NCBI GenBank assembly: GCA_041392665.1
Contig: JAWKLQ010000003.1
Span: 310,001-374,000 of the forward strand
DNA from: Flavilitoribacter sp020436695
Lineage (GTDB): Bacteria > Bacteroidota > Bacteroidia > Chitinophagales > Saprospiraceae
DNA: 64,000 nucleotides
Direction: 5' to 3'
Shown: piece by piece, positions 25,047 through 34,317 of the stretch
How the letters are laid out: every line of letters begins with the position of its first letter
Position numbering within the stretch: position 1 is the first letter of the stretch
Notes under the pieces: model-generated
What the model was told of the DNA's origin: nothing
What the model saw: the letters and a program-made list of their open reading frames with translations, nothing else
Database searches by the model: none
Made by a program: the position numbers and the translations under genes

Positions 25047-26483
25047 TTACCGCCATACCTTAAGCCAGGTACCTGCTTTCAGCGCTTTATTCTTATATAT
25101 CTCATTCAATTCACGGAATGCATGTCCATCTTCGATCTTCAGCAGAGAGATCACTTCATCCGGTTTCATTTTGTCCGGCAAAGGGAAGTAGAAGAAATGA
25201 CCGAGGTAATCTCCAACGGGAGCATAACTGTCAAAACCGTAGTCTTCCAGCGGCATAAGCGTGGTAGTCGTGATCGGTGCCAGAGGCGCCATTGGTGCCG
25301 GCAGATCGATCATCCGCTTATATTCTTCCGGCGTAAAAACGATCAGTTGCTGCCCGGGGGTCAGCTCATTACTACGGAGCTTATTCCAGGCTTTGATCTG
25401 GTGTACGGTTACCTTCAGATCTCGGGCGATAGAGCGCAGTGTCTCCCCTTCCAGTACAATATAAGTGGATCTTATATAGTTGGGTTGATCGTGATCCGAC
25501 GGGCGGGTAAAATAAACCGGACCGGAAAAGATCGGCAGCATCTCCCTGCTATCCGGACGGGAAGCCGCCACGTAAGCTTTAAAAGCCTCCATCACCCGGC
25601 GGGGCAGGGTAAGATAATTGCCGGAATCACTATTGGGAATGTAGCCTTTCTTATAGGAAGGATTAAGTGCCTCGATCACATCCAGCGGCAATCCAGTCAC
25701 CTGGGCGATGCGATAAAAACTGTGGTTATCGTGCACCCGGATGGTCTCCGTAATCTGCATATCCAGTTCCGGATAGGCAGGCGTGATATTGTGCAACTCG
25801 TAGTAGTCGACCAGATAAGAAGCCGCAATGAAGGCAGGCACATAATTTCTTGTCTCACGGGGCAGATAACGCATCAACCGCCAGAAATTCTTGCTACGGG
25901 CCCGTTTGATGGCCCGGCTCACCCGTCCACTTCCGGAATTATAGGCAGCCAGTGCCAGTGCCCAATCATCAAATCGGTCGTACTGTCGCTGCAGATGAAC
26001 CATAGCTGCCTCAGTAGATTTGATCGGATCCATCCGCTCATCAACGTACTTATTGATCGTCAGTCCCCGTTCTTTTCCGGTTTCCGGCATAAACTGCCAC
26101 AAACCTCCCGCACCTACCCGGCTGATCGCCTGCGGATTGAGCGCCGATTCTACAATGGGCAGATATTTTAATGACTCGGGAAGATTATGCTTTTGCAGAT
26201 AGTGCTCAAAGATCGGAAAATATTGCACCGCGCGCCCCAGGATGATCTCTGCGTTCTTTCGATTGCGGATAACGTAGCCTTTGATGTATCCTTTGACAGC
26301 GGGGACGTATTGCACTTCTACCAGGTCCTGGCTCAGTTTCTGCAGACGCTTCAGTACCTCTTCTTCATTGTATTCCGGGATCTCCTCCTCGGGGTCGATG
26401 GGCGCAGCAGACAGGGAAGTAAATGTTACTAAACACAAGCTGAGACTGAAAAGTAGATAGAGCTTACTTGGGTAATATTTCAT
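25047..26483 (-). CDS. MltD-like membrane/periplasmic lytic transglycosylase with LysM
   Basis: This enzyme cleaves the MurNAc-GlcNAc bond of peptidoglycan, leaving 1,6-anhydro ends. The 478-residue protein has a signal peptide (cleavage near SLSAAP), an SLT domain (about 95-260) with catalytic Glu about 112 in VESALNPQAIS and the motifs GGLWQFMPETG and LALAAYNSG. At least one LysM follows near 345-390 (YIVLEGETLRSIARDLK). A second, degenerate LysM-like region may sit at the C-terminus. The layout matches MltD. With the NagZ-type fusion 1.5 kb away it points to wall turnover functions in this area, though the genes are not in one operon. Confidence 0.9.
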   Translation of the reverse strand: MKYYPSKLYLLFSLSLCLVTFTSLSAAPIDPEEEIPEYNEEEVLKRLQKLSQDLVEVQYVPAVKGYIKGYVIRNRKNAEIILGRAVQYFPIFEHYLQKHNLPESLKYLPIVESALNPQAISRVGAGGLWQFMPETGKERGLTINKYVDERMDPIKSTEAAMVHLQRQYDRFDDWALALAAYNSGSGRVSRAIKRARSKNFWRLMRYLPRETRNYVPAFIAASYLVDYYELHNITPAYPELDMQITETIRVHDNHSFYRIAQVTGLPLDVIEALNPSYKKGYIPNSDSGNYLTLPRRVMEAFKAYVAASRPDSREMLPIFSGPVYFTRPSDHDQPNYIRSTYIVLEGETLRSIARDLKVTVHQIKAWNKLRSNELTPGQQLIVFTPEEYKRMIDLPAPMAPLAPITTTTLMPLEDYGFDSYAPVGDYLGHFFYFPLPDKMKPDEVISLLKIEDGHAFRELNEIYKNKALKAGTWLKVWR

Positions 26484-26505
26484 CAGTTCAGGATTAAAAC
26501 GGGGG

Positions 26506-26513
26506 CAAAAGTA
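26506..26513 (-). promoter_or_regulatory. Bacteroidota -7 element for the transglycosylase gene
   Basis: On the minus strand this reads TACTTTTG, a full match to TAnnTTTG, 23 bp before the ATG at 26483. The -33 region is T-rich but has no exact TTG. The rest of the 405-bp gap to gatA (26889) shows no supported gene. Confidence 0.5.
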
Positions 26514-26888
26514 CTAAAGACATGGATAACCTACTGAAAAATAAGATCATAAGTTTTCCACATCTTCAAAATTTCAAATGTTTTTCTACGATTTCAAAGG
26601 ACGGGTTATGTCCGGGATTTCCCGTTACTAAACGGGTATTGGCTAAATTGGTTACATTTTCTATCGGCATGGGTCTGAAGCCAATAGTCGATAGTTGGCC
26701 TTCTTTGAGCCAGCTAAATTTTGTCGGAGAGGTTTTTCATCCAGGTATGATCCGTTGCCGATTAATATGTAGAAAAATGGATATCAGCTATTTAAAGAGC
26801 TGCTCCCTAGCGAAAAAATAGAGCTGAGGTAAAATGATATCAGGAGTAGATATCATTGATTGACAGGTTAATAAAAATGTTCAAAAAA

Positions 26889-28313
26889 TTATTCCAACAG
26901 TTGATGCACGAAAGAGAGCAATTTTGCCTCTTCAAATTTACCGGCCATCAACTGCCAGCCGATGGGCAAGCCGTTGGAATGGATGGTAACGGGAAAAGCC
27001 ATAGCGGGAATCCCTACCATATTGGCCTGTACCGTAAAAATATCCAGCAGATACATGGCTACGGGATCGTCGATGGTATCCCCCAATTTCCAGGCAGTGC
27101 CCGGCGCGGCCGGCAGCAAAATAAAGTCATATTGCTCCAGAATAGCCAGCGTTTTCTCCTTGATCACCCGGCGTACCCGCTGGGCACGGGTATAATAGGC
27201 ATCATAATAGCCGGCGCTCAATACAAAAGTGCCCAACATGATCCGGCGCTTAACCTCCGTACCGAAGCCCTCCGTCCGTGATTTTTTATAGGTTTCCATC
27301 AGGTCTTCTGCTTGGTGGCTACGATAACCGTAACGAATGCCGTCATAACGGGACAGGTTGGAAGAAGCCTCCGCCGTAGTCAGCACATAATAGGCGGGAA
27401 TAATATAGTCGAGATATTCAAAATCAACTGCTTCCACGGTATGGCCATCTGCCTGTAGTCGCTCAATCAACTGATCACCGGAAGCTTTTACTTCCGCATC
27501 CAGGCTGGGATGCTCCAGAGCAGTCGGGAAATAAGCGATCCTGGCCTTACCGGAAAAATTCAGTTGCTCGGAATAAGCCTCAACCGGGATCCGGCTGGCG
27601 GTGCTGTCATAATCGTCCGGCCCGGCCATGAGCTCCAGCAAAAGCGCAATGTCTTCAACGCTATTAGCCAATATTCCCACCTGATCGAAAGAAGAACCGT
27701 AAGCCAGCAATCCGTATCGGGAAATACGGCCATAGGTGGGTTTGAAGCCGATCACGCCGCAAAAAGCCGCCGGTTGGCGAACCGATCCGCCGGTATCCGT
27801 ACCCAGTGAAACCAGGCAGGTATCGGCCTGCACAGCTACCGCTGATCCACCGGAAGAGCCGCCGGGCACGTACTCAGGCTGAGCAGCATTGCGGCTGGGG
27901 CCATAGCATGAAGTTTCCGTAGTAGATCCCATCGCAAATTCATCACAGTTCACCCGGCCGATAATGATTACATCCTCTTCAAGTATACGGGCTACCGCCG
28001 TGGCGGAAAACTGCGATTCAAAACCTTCTAATATCTTGGAACCGGCCGTTACCTGATGTCCTTCATAGCACAGTACATCCTTCAGGGAAACGACCATGCC
28101 GAACAAACGCCCCAGAGTTTCCGGCTCATTGCGCAGGCGCTCATCCAGGGTACGGGCTTTGGCCAGTGCTTCTTCGGCAAATACTTCAATATAGATATTC
28201 AGGTCCTCCTGCCGGTTGATCTGATCGAGATAGTATTGTACCAGCCCCTCACAGCTTTCCTCGCCGGAACGCAGTGCGGATTGTACTTGTGCTAAGTTGG
28301 AATATTTCGGCAT
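26889..28313 (-). CDS. gatA: Asp/Glu-tRNA amidotransferase subunit A
   Basis: GatA hydrolyses glutamine and passes ammonia to GatB for conversion of Glu-tRNA(Gln) or Asp-tRNA(Asn). The 474-residue protein has the amidase signature Ser-cisSer-Lys triad: Lys about 78 in SLKDVLCYEG, cis-Ser about 154 in GGSSGGSA, and nucleophile Ser about 177 in TDTGGSVRQPA. Length and order are normal. The ATG at 28313 leaves a 4-bp gap to hisS and is preferred to 28331, which would overlap it. gatB and gatC are not in the window. Co-transcription with hisS makes a translation-factor unit. Confidence 0.93.
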   Translation of the reverse strand: MPKYSNLAQVQSALRSGEESCEGLVQYYLDQINRQEDLNIYIEVFAEEALAKARTLDERLRNEPETLGRLFGMVVSLKDVLCYEGHQVTAGSKILEGFESQFSATAVARILEEDVIIIGRVNCDEFAMGSTTETSCYGPSRNAAQPEYVPGGSSGGSAVAVQADTCLVSLGTDTGGSVRQPAAFCGVIGFKPTYGRISRYGLLAYGSSFDQVGILANSVEDIALLLELMAGPDDYDSTASRIPVEAYSEQLNFSGKARIAYFPTALEHPSLDAEVKASGDQLIERLQADGHTVEAVDFEYLDYIIPAYYVLTTAEASSNLSRYDGIRYGYRSHQAEDLMETYKKSRTEGFGTEVKRRIMLGTFVLSAGYYDAYYTRAQRVRRVIKEKTLAILEQYDFILLPAAPGTAWKLGDTIDDPVAMYLLDIFTVQANMVGIPAMAFPVTIHSNGLPIGWQLMAGKFEEAKLLSFVHQLLE

Positions 28314-28317
28314 GATA

Positions 28318-29670
28318 TTAAAATCGGTCAATCAATTCGGAAAGCGCTACGGCTTGTTGTTCTCCGGTCTGCATGTTCTTCAGCATCACCGTATTACGGG
28401 CCATCTCTTCACTGCCCACAATGGCTACGTACCTCACATTTCGCGCATCTGCATATTTCATCTGCTTGCCCATTTTCACCGGTTCCGGATATAGATCGGC
28501 ACGGATGCCCGCCGCTCTTACTTTGTTCAACCAACGGAACGCATAGCGATGACTGGCCTCATCGAAAGAGACGAACAGCAACTGCAGTGATTCCGTGGTT
28601 TCCGCCGGAAACAGGCCCAGTTCCTCCATCACATCGTAAATGCGCTCAGCTCCGAAGGAAATCCCCACTCCCGATACATTTTTCAGGCCGAAGATGCCCG
28701 TCAGATCATCATAACGGCCACCTCCGCCGATACTCCCCATACTTACCTGTGGATAGGCTTCCGCATTGATGACTACCTCGAAAATGCAGCCGGTATAATA
28801 ACTGAGGCCACGAGCCAGGGTAATGTCGAAGCGCAACTCATTGGTGAAATCGTACCCATCCAAAAAATTGAAAACCTGTTCCAGCTCACTTACGCCCAAA
28901 CTACCGGTAGCACTTTCTGCCAGCAGATCTTTCAACTCGGACAGATCCGATACACTCAGAAACTGCTCAATGCGAGCCACGGAAGTTGCCGGAATTTCAC
29001 GCTGCAGCAGTTCATTCCGCACACCTTCCAAACCGATCTTATCCAGTTTATCTACGGCGATCGTCATCTCCGTCAGCCGATCTGCGATCCCGGCAGATTC
29101 GGCGATCCCTGCCAGTATTTTGCGATTATTGATCCGAATCACGGCTTTGATGCCCAGTTTGGCGAAAGCCTGATCATAGATCTGCGCCAACTCAGCTTCA
29201 TACATTAGTGAATCGGAGCCCACCACATCTACATCACACTGATAAAACTCCTGATAACGCCCCTTCTGCGGCCGGTCGGCGCGCCAGACGGGTTGGATCT
29301 GATAGCGTTTGAAGGGGAAACTGATCTCATGCTGGTTCATTACCACGAAGCGGGCAAAGGGTACGGTGAGATCATAGCGCAAACCACGTTTGGAAATAGA
29401 AGCTGCCAGTTTATTACTGTCACGCTCCTCCAGAGCTTTTGCATCAGCCCTGGCGAGAAAATCACCATTGTTCAGCACTTTGAATAACAGACGATCGCCT
29501 TCTTCCCCGTATTTACCAGTCAGGGTTGCCAGATTCTCCATGGCCGGCGTCTCGATCGGTTGAAAACCAAAGCGGATAAACAGATCCCGCAACACCTCAA
29601 ATATATATTGCCGCTTGAGCGCCTGTTCGGGGGTAAAATCCCGGGTTCCCTTGGGCGTACTCGGTTTCAT
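28318..29670 (-). CDS. hisS: Histidyl-tRNA synthetase
   Basis: This class II aminoacyl-tRNA synthetase charges tRNA(His). The 450-residue product starts MKPSTPKGTRDFTPEQ (ATG at 29670; the longer frame to 29784 is rejected as it lacks family similarity). Motif 2 is QPVWRADRPQKGRYQEFYQ. The histidine-binding signatures are visible (LARGLSYYTGCIFEV; GGGGRYDDL), as is motif 3 (GVGISFGAERIYD). A C-terminal anticodon-binding domain follows (about 350-450). It is upstream of gatA with a 4-bp gap. Confidence 0.95.
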   Translation of the reverse strand: MKPSTPKGTRDFTPEQALKRQYIFEVLRDLFIRFGFQPIETPAMENLATLTGKYGEEGDRLLFKVLNNGDFLARADAKALEERDSNKLAASISKRGLRYDLTVPFARFVVMNQHEISFPFKRYQIQPVWRADRPQKGRYQEFYQCDVDVVGSDSLMYEAELAQIYDQAFAKLGIKAVIRINNRKILAGIAESAGIADRLTEMTIAVDKLDKIGLEGVRNELLQREIPATSVARIEQFLSVSDLSELKDLLAESATGSLGVSELEQVFNFLDGYDFTNELRFDITLARGLSYYTGCIFEVVINAEAYPQVSMGSIGGGGRYDDLTGIFGLKNVSGVGISFGAERIYDVMEELGLFPAETTESLQLLFVSFDEASHRYAFRWLNKVRAAGIRADLYPEPVKMGKQMKYADARNVRYVAIVGSEEMARNTVMLKNMQTGEQQAVALSELIDRF

Positions 29671-29836
29671 AAAGTTATTGTTTTCCTGATAGTTGTTGAA
29701 AAACGGCCGCAATATCGTTAGAATAATCCTAATCGGCAAGCGAACGGCCGCTCTGACGGGGACTTGCATTCGGCATTGCCGCAATTTCTGATTTTTAATG
29801 ACCTGAATGCACCAACTGAAAAGCAGGCAAAATGGT

Positions 29837-32119
29837 TCACTCTATCATTATGATACGAATGCTGCTGCGTTCTTCTTTGGTCTGTATACTTAGGGTGTAT
29901 ATTCCGGGCGACCAATTATCGGTGGAGATCATCATTTCATGGAAGCCTTCTTCCTGCTGTTCACCCGATAACAAAATGGTCTGCCTGTGTCCGGAAAGAT
30001 CGTACACCATTAGATGTACTTCGGTCGTTACCGGAAGTTGATACCGCACAGTGGTTGCCTGCCGAAAAGGGTTAGGATAAGCTTCGAGAGTTAGGAATTC
30101 AGAAGCTGCAATGGTACCAAACGCTGCCTCCGGTATCACCTTGATGTCCACCTGAGGATCACAGGCGGCAATGGTGGCTTTAAAAAAACTACCGGTCTCA
30201 GCCTGGAAACCGGCCTCTAGTAAAATGGATTGCCCGGCCGTAAAATCGACAACGGCATCCGACGGCAATAGGGCCGAAGAAGAGATGGAAAGCGCTGCTC
30301 GATAAAAACCCGAGGCCAGTGGTTGGTCGTCGAGTATTGCCACATCCGGCAGGTTGCAATCCGGCATAGCTGCCGTCGTAAATGCGGCCTCCGGGCAATT
30401 TAGGCTTTGCCCATAGGCGTTATAAGGCTCAATGGATAAATAGATAACCGCAGCAGCCGGCAAGATGCCCGGGTCGTAAGAATGGGTGAATCCCACATCG
30501 ACATGATCTAACAGATCCGATCCACCGGGATTAGTACCAATGGTAAGCATATAACCACCATCCAAGCCGGTTGTTTCCGTCCAGCTGATCGTGGTGTATG
30601 GATCCACATCTACGGAACCATCCAGCGGCATGATCAGGTCAACACAGGCCGGGCAGGCACCGGTGCCGGCGCTGCAAAAGGCATCAAAATCGCCGCCGCC
30701 CGGGAGATCGGGATTTCCAGTAAAGTTATAGCCTCGTAGGTACTGCCCTTCACTGAAACCAAGTGCACAAAGCGTGATGAGTTCCGGTGGGAAGCAGCCG
30801 CTGAACTGGTTATTCTGGCACTCCAGATTTCTCAGGTCCGGCAATGCCCCCAAGGCGGCCGGAATGGTGCCACTGAGCTGGTTGTCACTGAGTAGCAGGT
30901 ATCTCAGATTTTCTTTTTCGGCCAGTTCGAGCGGTATGCTGCCTTCAAGCTGATTGGAATCGAGCTGAATATTGGACAGGCGCGGAGCTCTACTCAATTC
31001 TGATGGAATGGTGCCATTCAGTTTATTGTCATTTAGTTGCAGCGTGACCAATTGTTGCAGGTCACCCAGTTCCGGTGGGATCGGCCCGGTCAGCTGGTTA
31101 CTGTTCAATTGGATCACTCCTACTTTGGGTAGGCGGCCCAAAGTAGACGGGATAGATCCGGTCAATTGATTTTTAAACAACCAAAGGTGCACCAGATTCT
31201 GTAAGTCACCCAAGCTGGCCGGTATTGCTCCCTCCAGTTGATTTCGAGCCAGTAATAAACTGGAAAGATTTATGAGATCCCCCAATTCCGTGGGGATCGT
31301 TCCGGTCAACTCATTATCATCAAGACCAAGACTACCCAACTGTAACAGATTGCCCAAACTGGCCGGTATAGTACCGCCAATGTCATTATAGCTCAAATCG
31401 AGCGTTCTTAACTGACGTAAATTGCCTAACGCAGCAGGTAGCACGCCAGTCAGGTTATTGTTCTCTAATTTTAATCGTTGTAACCGGCTGAGACTCCCCA
31501 GAGATGGGGGGATATTTCCGGTTAACCCGTTGTTTTCCAGACGCAGATCTACCAGAAGGCTCAATTCACCGAGTTCCCGGGGAATGGTATCGGACAAAGT
31601 GTTGATCGATAGGTCCAGATAGGTCAGATTACTGAGCGACCCTAGCTGATACGGGATACCTCCCGTTAAACCGCTATTGCTGAAACGTAGATATTCCAAT
31701 TGTGATAACTGCCCCAGCTCAGGTGGGATCGTACCCGTTATCTGGCTATGGTTCCAAACATTCAGCTTCTTTAAATTACTTAGGGCTCCCAATTCCGGCG
31801 GTAAAATACCGGATAAATTATTGCCGATCAGATTGAGTTCTACCACACAGCCTTCGGCATTAAATGTGATTCCGTACCAGGTATCCATCGGTAAACTCAG
31901 GTCCCATGCATTGGTCCATTCAGCTCCGTTTGTAGCCTGATAAAATGCAACCAGGCTCAGAGAATCCTGCAAGCGATCGCAGGCCGGCAGGGCCATTTGA
32001 TGTAATGCAGCCGATCCATGATGATCACCCGGATAATGAGTAGATAGATTGGGAAAAAGAAAGTGATAAAGGCCTGTAAAAAGCGTTACAGTGACGACAA
32101 CAATTAGCAGTTTTTCCAT
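29837..32119 (-). CDS. Leucine-rich-repeat surface protein with T9SS sorting domain
   Basis: This 760-residue secreted protein has a hydrophobic N-terminus, a cap (ACDRLQDSLSLVAFYQATNG, as in plant LRR N-caps), and about 15 plant-type LRRs of 24 residues (pattern LTGxIPxxLGxLxxL) over 100-440. A Cys-containing cap follows, then beta-rich segments (about 480-680; ILLEAGFQAETGSFF is typical of coat-hanger-like modules). A T9SS C-terminal domain (about 690-760; YPNPFRQATTVRYQL, GIYTLSIQ) ends it. It is probably a surface adhesion or recognition protein. It is monocistronic, and no TAnnTTTG promoter was clear. Confidence 0.9.
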   Translation of the reverse strand: MEKLLIVVVTVTLFTGLYHFLFPNLSTHYPGDHHGSAALHQMALPACDRLQDSLSLVAFYQATNGAEWTNAWDLSLPMDTWYGITFNAEGCVVELNLIGNNLSGILPPELGALSNLKKLNVWNHSQITGTIPPELGQLSQLEYLRFSNSGLTGGIPYQLGSLSNLTYLDLSINTLSDTIPRELGELSLLVDLRLENNGLTGNIPPSLGSLSRLQRLKLENNNLTGVLPAALGNLRQLRTLDLSYNDIGGTIPASLGNLLQLGSLGLDDNELTGTIPTELGDLINLSSLLLARNQLEGAIPASLGDLQNLVHLWLFKNQLTGSIPSTLGRLPKVGVIQLNSNQLTGPIPPELGDLQQLVTLQLNDNKLNGTIPSELSRAPRLSNIQLDSNQLEGSIPLELAEKENLRYLLLSDNQLSGTIPAALGALPDLRNLECQNNQFSGCFPPELITLCALGFSEGQYLRGYNFTGNPDLPGGGDFDAFCSAGTGACPACVDLIMPLDGSVDVDPYTTISWTETTGLDGGYMLTIGTNPGGSDLLDHVDVGFTHSYDPGILPAAAVIYLSIEPYNAYGQSLNCPEAAFTTAAMPDCNLPDVAILDDQPLASGFYRAALSISSSALLPSDAVVDFTAGQSILLEAGFQAETGSFFKATIAACDPQVDIKVIPEAAFGTIAASEFLTLEAYPNPFRQATTVRYQLPVTTEVHLMVYDLSGHRQTILLSGEQQEEGFHEMMISTDNWSPGIYTLSIQTKEERSSIRIIMIE

Positions 32120-32201
32120 CAGAGTTAGCAGTAAGATTGGTTGATTAAAGAAAGCGCGGGGGCACAGTCGGAAAGATAAGAAAAATTATAATATACACCA
32201 G

Positions 32202-33398
32202 CTATTGCACTCGCCTACCCTTCCAGGTATACTGTTTGACCAGATTTGCCGTCAAGCCGATCAATGCAATATAAATGATGTGGAATAATTGTGAGGTCCA
32301 AAAATAACGCATCAGTTCCCGGCGATTAAAAAAGCGGGCGGCACGACCCAACAGCTGATAATCGGCCACCATCTTAAAAGTGAGCAGCAACAAAAATGGC
32401 AACAAACCGGACAAGCCCCAGAAAAACACAAGTAGGGGACTCAGCAGTATGCCCCAACAAAGGAAAAAAACCAGTGAGAGGGTGGCAATGATGCGCCAAT
32501 CCTGGTAAGTACCGGATTTGGTGGCCCAGCGCAGGCGCTGCTGGAAAAAAGCCCGCCAGCTGCTGACCGCAGATGTATGAACGGATGCCTGTGGCTGCTT
32601 GAGGAATGCGAGCCGGCCAGGATAGGTTTGAACAATTTTATGCATCAACAACATATCATCTCCCGACGCCAGATAATCGATGCCCGTGAAGCCGCCCACC
32701 GCTTCGAATATGGTTTTGGGATAAGCCAGGTTTGCGCCATTACTCATGTGTAAGGTACCGGACTGAATACCGGCACCGGTGAGGATCATAGTGCCCAATA
32801 TATCCAGGGATTGGAATCTTTCCAGGGCTGATCGTTCTGCAAAAAAATTAACGGGTGCGGTGATGAAAACCGGATTATGCGCTTCATAATACGATACCAG
32901 ATATGAGAGCCATTGTTCCGGTACCAGGCAGTCTGCATCGGTAGTAATGATCAGTTTACCGGCAGACCGGTGAATACCATAGGCCAAAGCCGCCTTTTTC
33001 CCTTCTTCTCCTTCGGGTAACGAAAATATGTGGATCAACGGATCATTTAGCGATCGTACCAGCGCACCGGTGCCGTCCGAGGAATGGTCATCGATCACCA
33101 ATATTTCCAACAGATCCGGTGGGTAATTTTGGCGGCGGATGTGTTCCAGGCAGTTCCGTATTCGCGTCGCCTCATTTCGTGCGGGAATGAGAATACTGAC
33201 CGAAGTAGTGGGCATAAAAGAAGCGGGTAACTGCCAAATGGGTAATTTTTCCCATTCGCGCAGATAAAAACGGATAAGCAGCAGATAGGTAAGCCCTAAT
33301 AAAAAGGCAATCAAGCTGATAAGTGGAAGAAACAAGGAAATGGATGCGGATAATAGATGGAGTTGAGTAGTGAGATACAGAAAGTAAAAATTATGCAT
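32202..33398 (-). CDS. Membrane glycosyltransferase, family 2
   Basis: This 398-residue processive-type GT2 protein has an N-terminal membrane segment (about 15-45), then the GT-A domain with SILIPARNEATRIRNC, VIDDHSSDGT, the DxD-like TTDADCLVP, the acceptor-site ASGDDMLLMHKI and the product-site QQRLRWATKS. Three or four C-terminal membrane segments (about 285-390) follow. It fits cellulose-synthase/NodC-like or mannosyltransferase enzymes that act on lipid-linked or extracellular polysaccharide. No other polysaccharide genes adjoin it, so the product is unknown. Confidence 0.88.
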   Translation of the reverse strand: MHNFYFLYLTTQLHLLSASISLFLPLISLIAFLLGLTYLLLIRFYLREWEKLPIWQLPASFMPTTSVSILIPARNEATRIRNCLEHIRRQNYPPDLLEILVIDDHSSDGTGALVRSLNDPLIHIFSLPEGEEGKKAALAYGIHRSAGKLIITTDADCLVPEQWLSYLVSYYEAHNPVFITAPVNFFAERSALERFQSLDILGTMILTGAGIQSGTLHMSNGANLAYPKTIFEAVGGFTGIDYLASGDDMLLMHKIVQTYPGRLAFLKQPQASVHTSAVSSWRAFFQQRLRWATKSGTYQDWRIIATLSLVFFLCWGILLSPLLVFFWGLSGLLPFLLLLTFKMVADYQLLGRAARFFNRRELMRYFWTSQLFHIIYIALIGLTANLVKQYTWKGRRVQ

Positions 33399-33453
33399 TC
33401 TCTCTTAAATTTGAGTAATCTCAATACTCAACGCCTTTGATGTGTTTCACAAG

Positions 33454-33903
33454 CTATCTAAACAGATCATCATATTCACTATTGGTAGAACGGGAAGACC
33501 GACGGGGTTCCTGTTCGATGGGGGGTAAACGCAGATCCTCATCCATCATTTCATCCTCATCCACAACTTCATAATCGATTAACTCACCCTTCGTACGGAT
33601 CTCATAGTCACGTTGTGCATCCTTGACTTTCTTGCGGAAAAGCGCCTTGCCCAACAGGAATAAAGCCGTCAACGGGAATAACAGTGCCGATAATACTATG
33701 GCCCCGATACCAACGATGGCGTTCTTCTTGAGTTGCCCCCCGATCCATTTAGCATATCCCAGAAAGACGGTATGATCAATAATGAGTGAAGCAATAAACA
33801 GGATCGGAGCCGCATACCACAGCACCGTAAAGACGATCTTGGTCAGATAAAAAAGCAGTAAAAAGAACAATACAGCAATGATGATCCCGGTGATGGTACT
33901 CAT
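33454..33903 (-). CDS. Hypothetical membrane protein
   Basis: This 149-residue protein has four hydrophobic segments (about 5-27, 30-50, 68-90) and an acidic, hydrophilic C-terminal tail (YEVVDEDEMMDEDLRLPPIE). No family was recognised. The ATG at 33903 is chosen over 33942 because GGAGGGAGT stands 4 nt upstream, an unusually strong Shine-Dalgarno match for this phylum. It lies 55 bp upstream of the glycosyltransferase gene on the same strand and could be co-transcribed. Confidence 0.75.
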   Translation of the reverse strand: MSTITGIIIAVLFFLLLFYLTKIVFTVLWYAAPILFIASLIIDHTVFLGYAKWIGGQLKKNAIVGIGAIVLSALLFPLTALFLLGKALFRKKVKDAQRDYEIRTKGELIDYEVVDEDEMMDEDLRLPPIEQEPRRSSRSTNSEYDDLFR

Positions 33904-34182
33904 CGGACTCCCTCCTGTATCGGATCTTTGTTGAAAAGACATAATGCAATTTAATTATACATGAAGATACAGTTCCTGGTCTCCCAGGCAATTATCAAAA
34001 TCTTCCAATCGTTTTGGAACTGTCTCCTAAAATTAATCAATTCCGGGGAGTGTCTGTATTTAAAACACGAAATTGTCAGATGTGATCGACGAGGCACTGA
34101 TATTTTAGACCAGTAAGCCGCTTTACAGGATGGATGACTGCACCATTGTGCTACTTATAAATCACCTACAGATTATTCATAT

Positions 34183-34214
34183 TTTGAAAATACCTGATAA
34201 ATCATTTAATTTTG
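34183..34214 (+). promoter_or_regulatory. Consensus Bacteroidota promoter for the thioredoxin-like gene
   Basis: TTTG at 34183-34186, a 20-nt spacer, and TAATTTTG at 34207-34214 match the phylum consensus fully. The leader to the ATG at 34318 is about 95 nt. The rest of the gap 33904-34317 shows no gene. Confidence 0.7.
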
Positions 34215-34317
34215 GGAGGCTTTTTCCCAGGTTTGAGATCTTCGGAGAACAATACCTGTGCAATACAACGGCAGTCCATTCACCTGACACCATCGTTCCG
34301 ATAGCAAAAATGTTAAT

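Noticed and set aside
24978..26171. 397-residue plus-strand frame
   Set aside because: It is entirely antisense to the transglycosylase gene, which has a signal peptide and catalytic motifs.
26522..26821. 99-residue frame in the gap before gatA
   Set aside because: No domain, no start signal, and it overlaps the promoter side of the divergent transglycosylase gene; composition like non-coding DNA.
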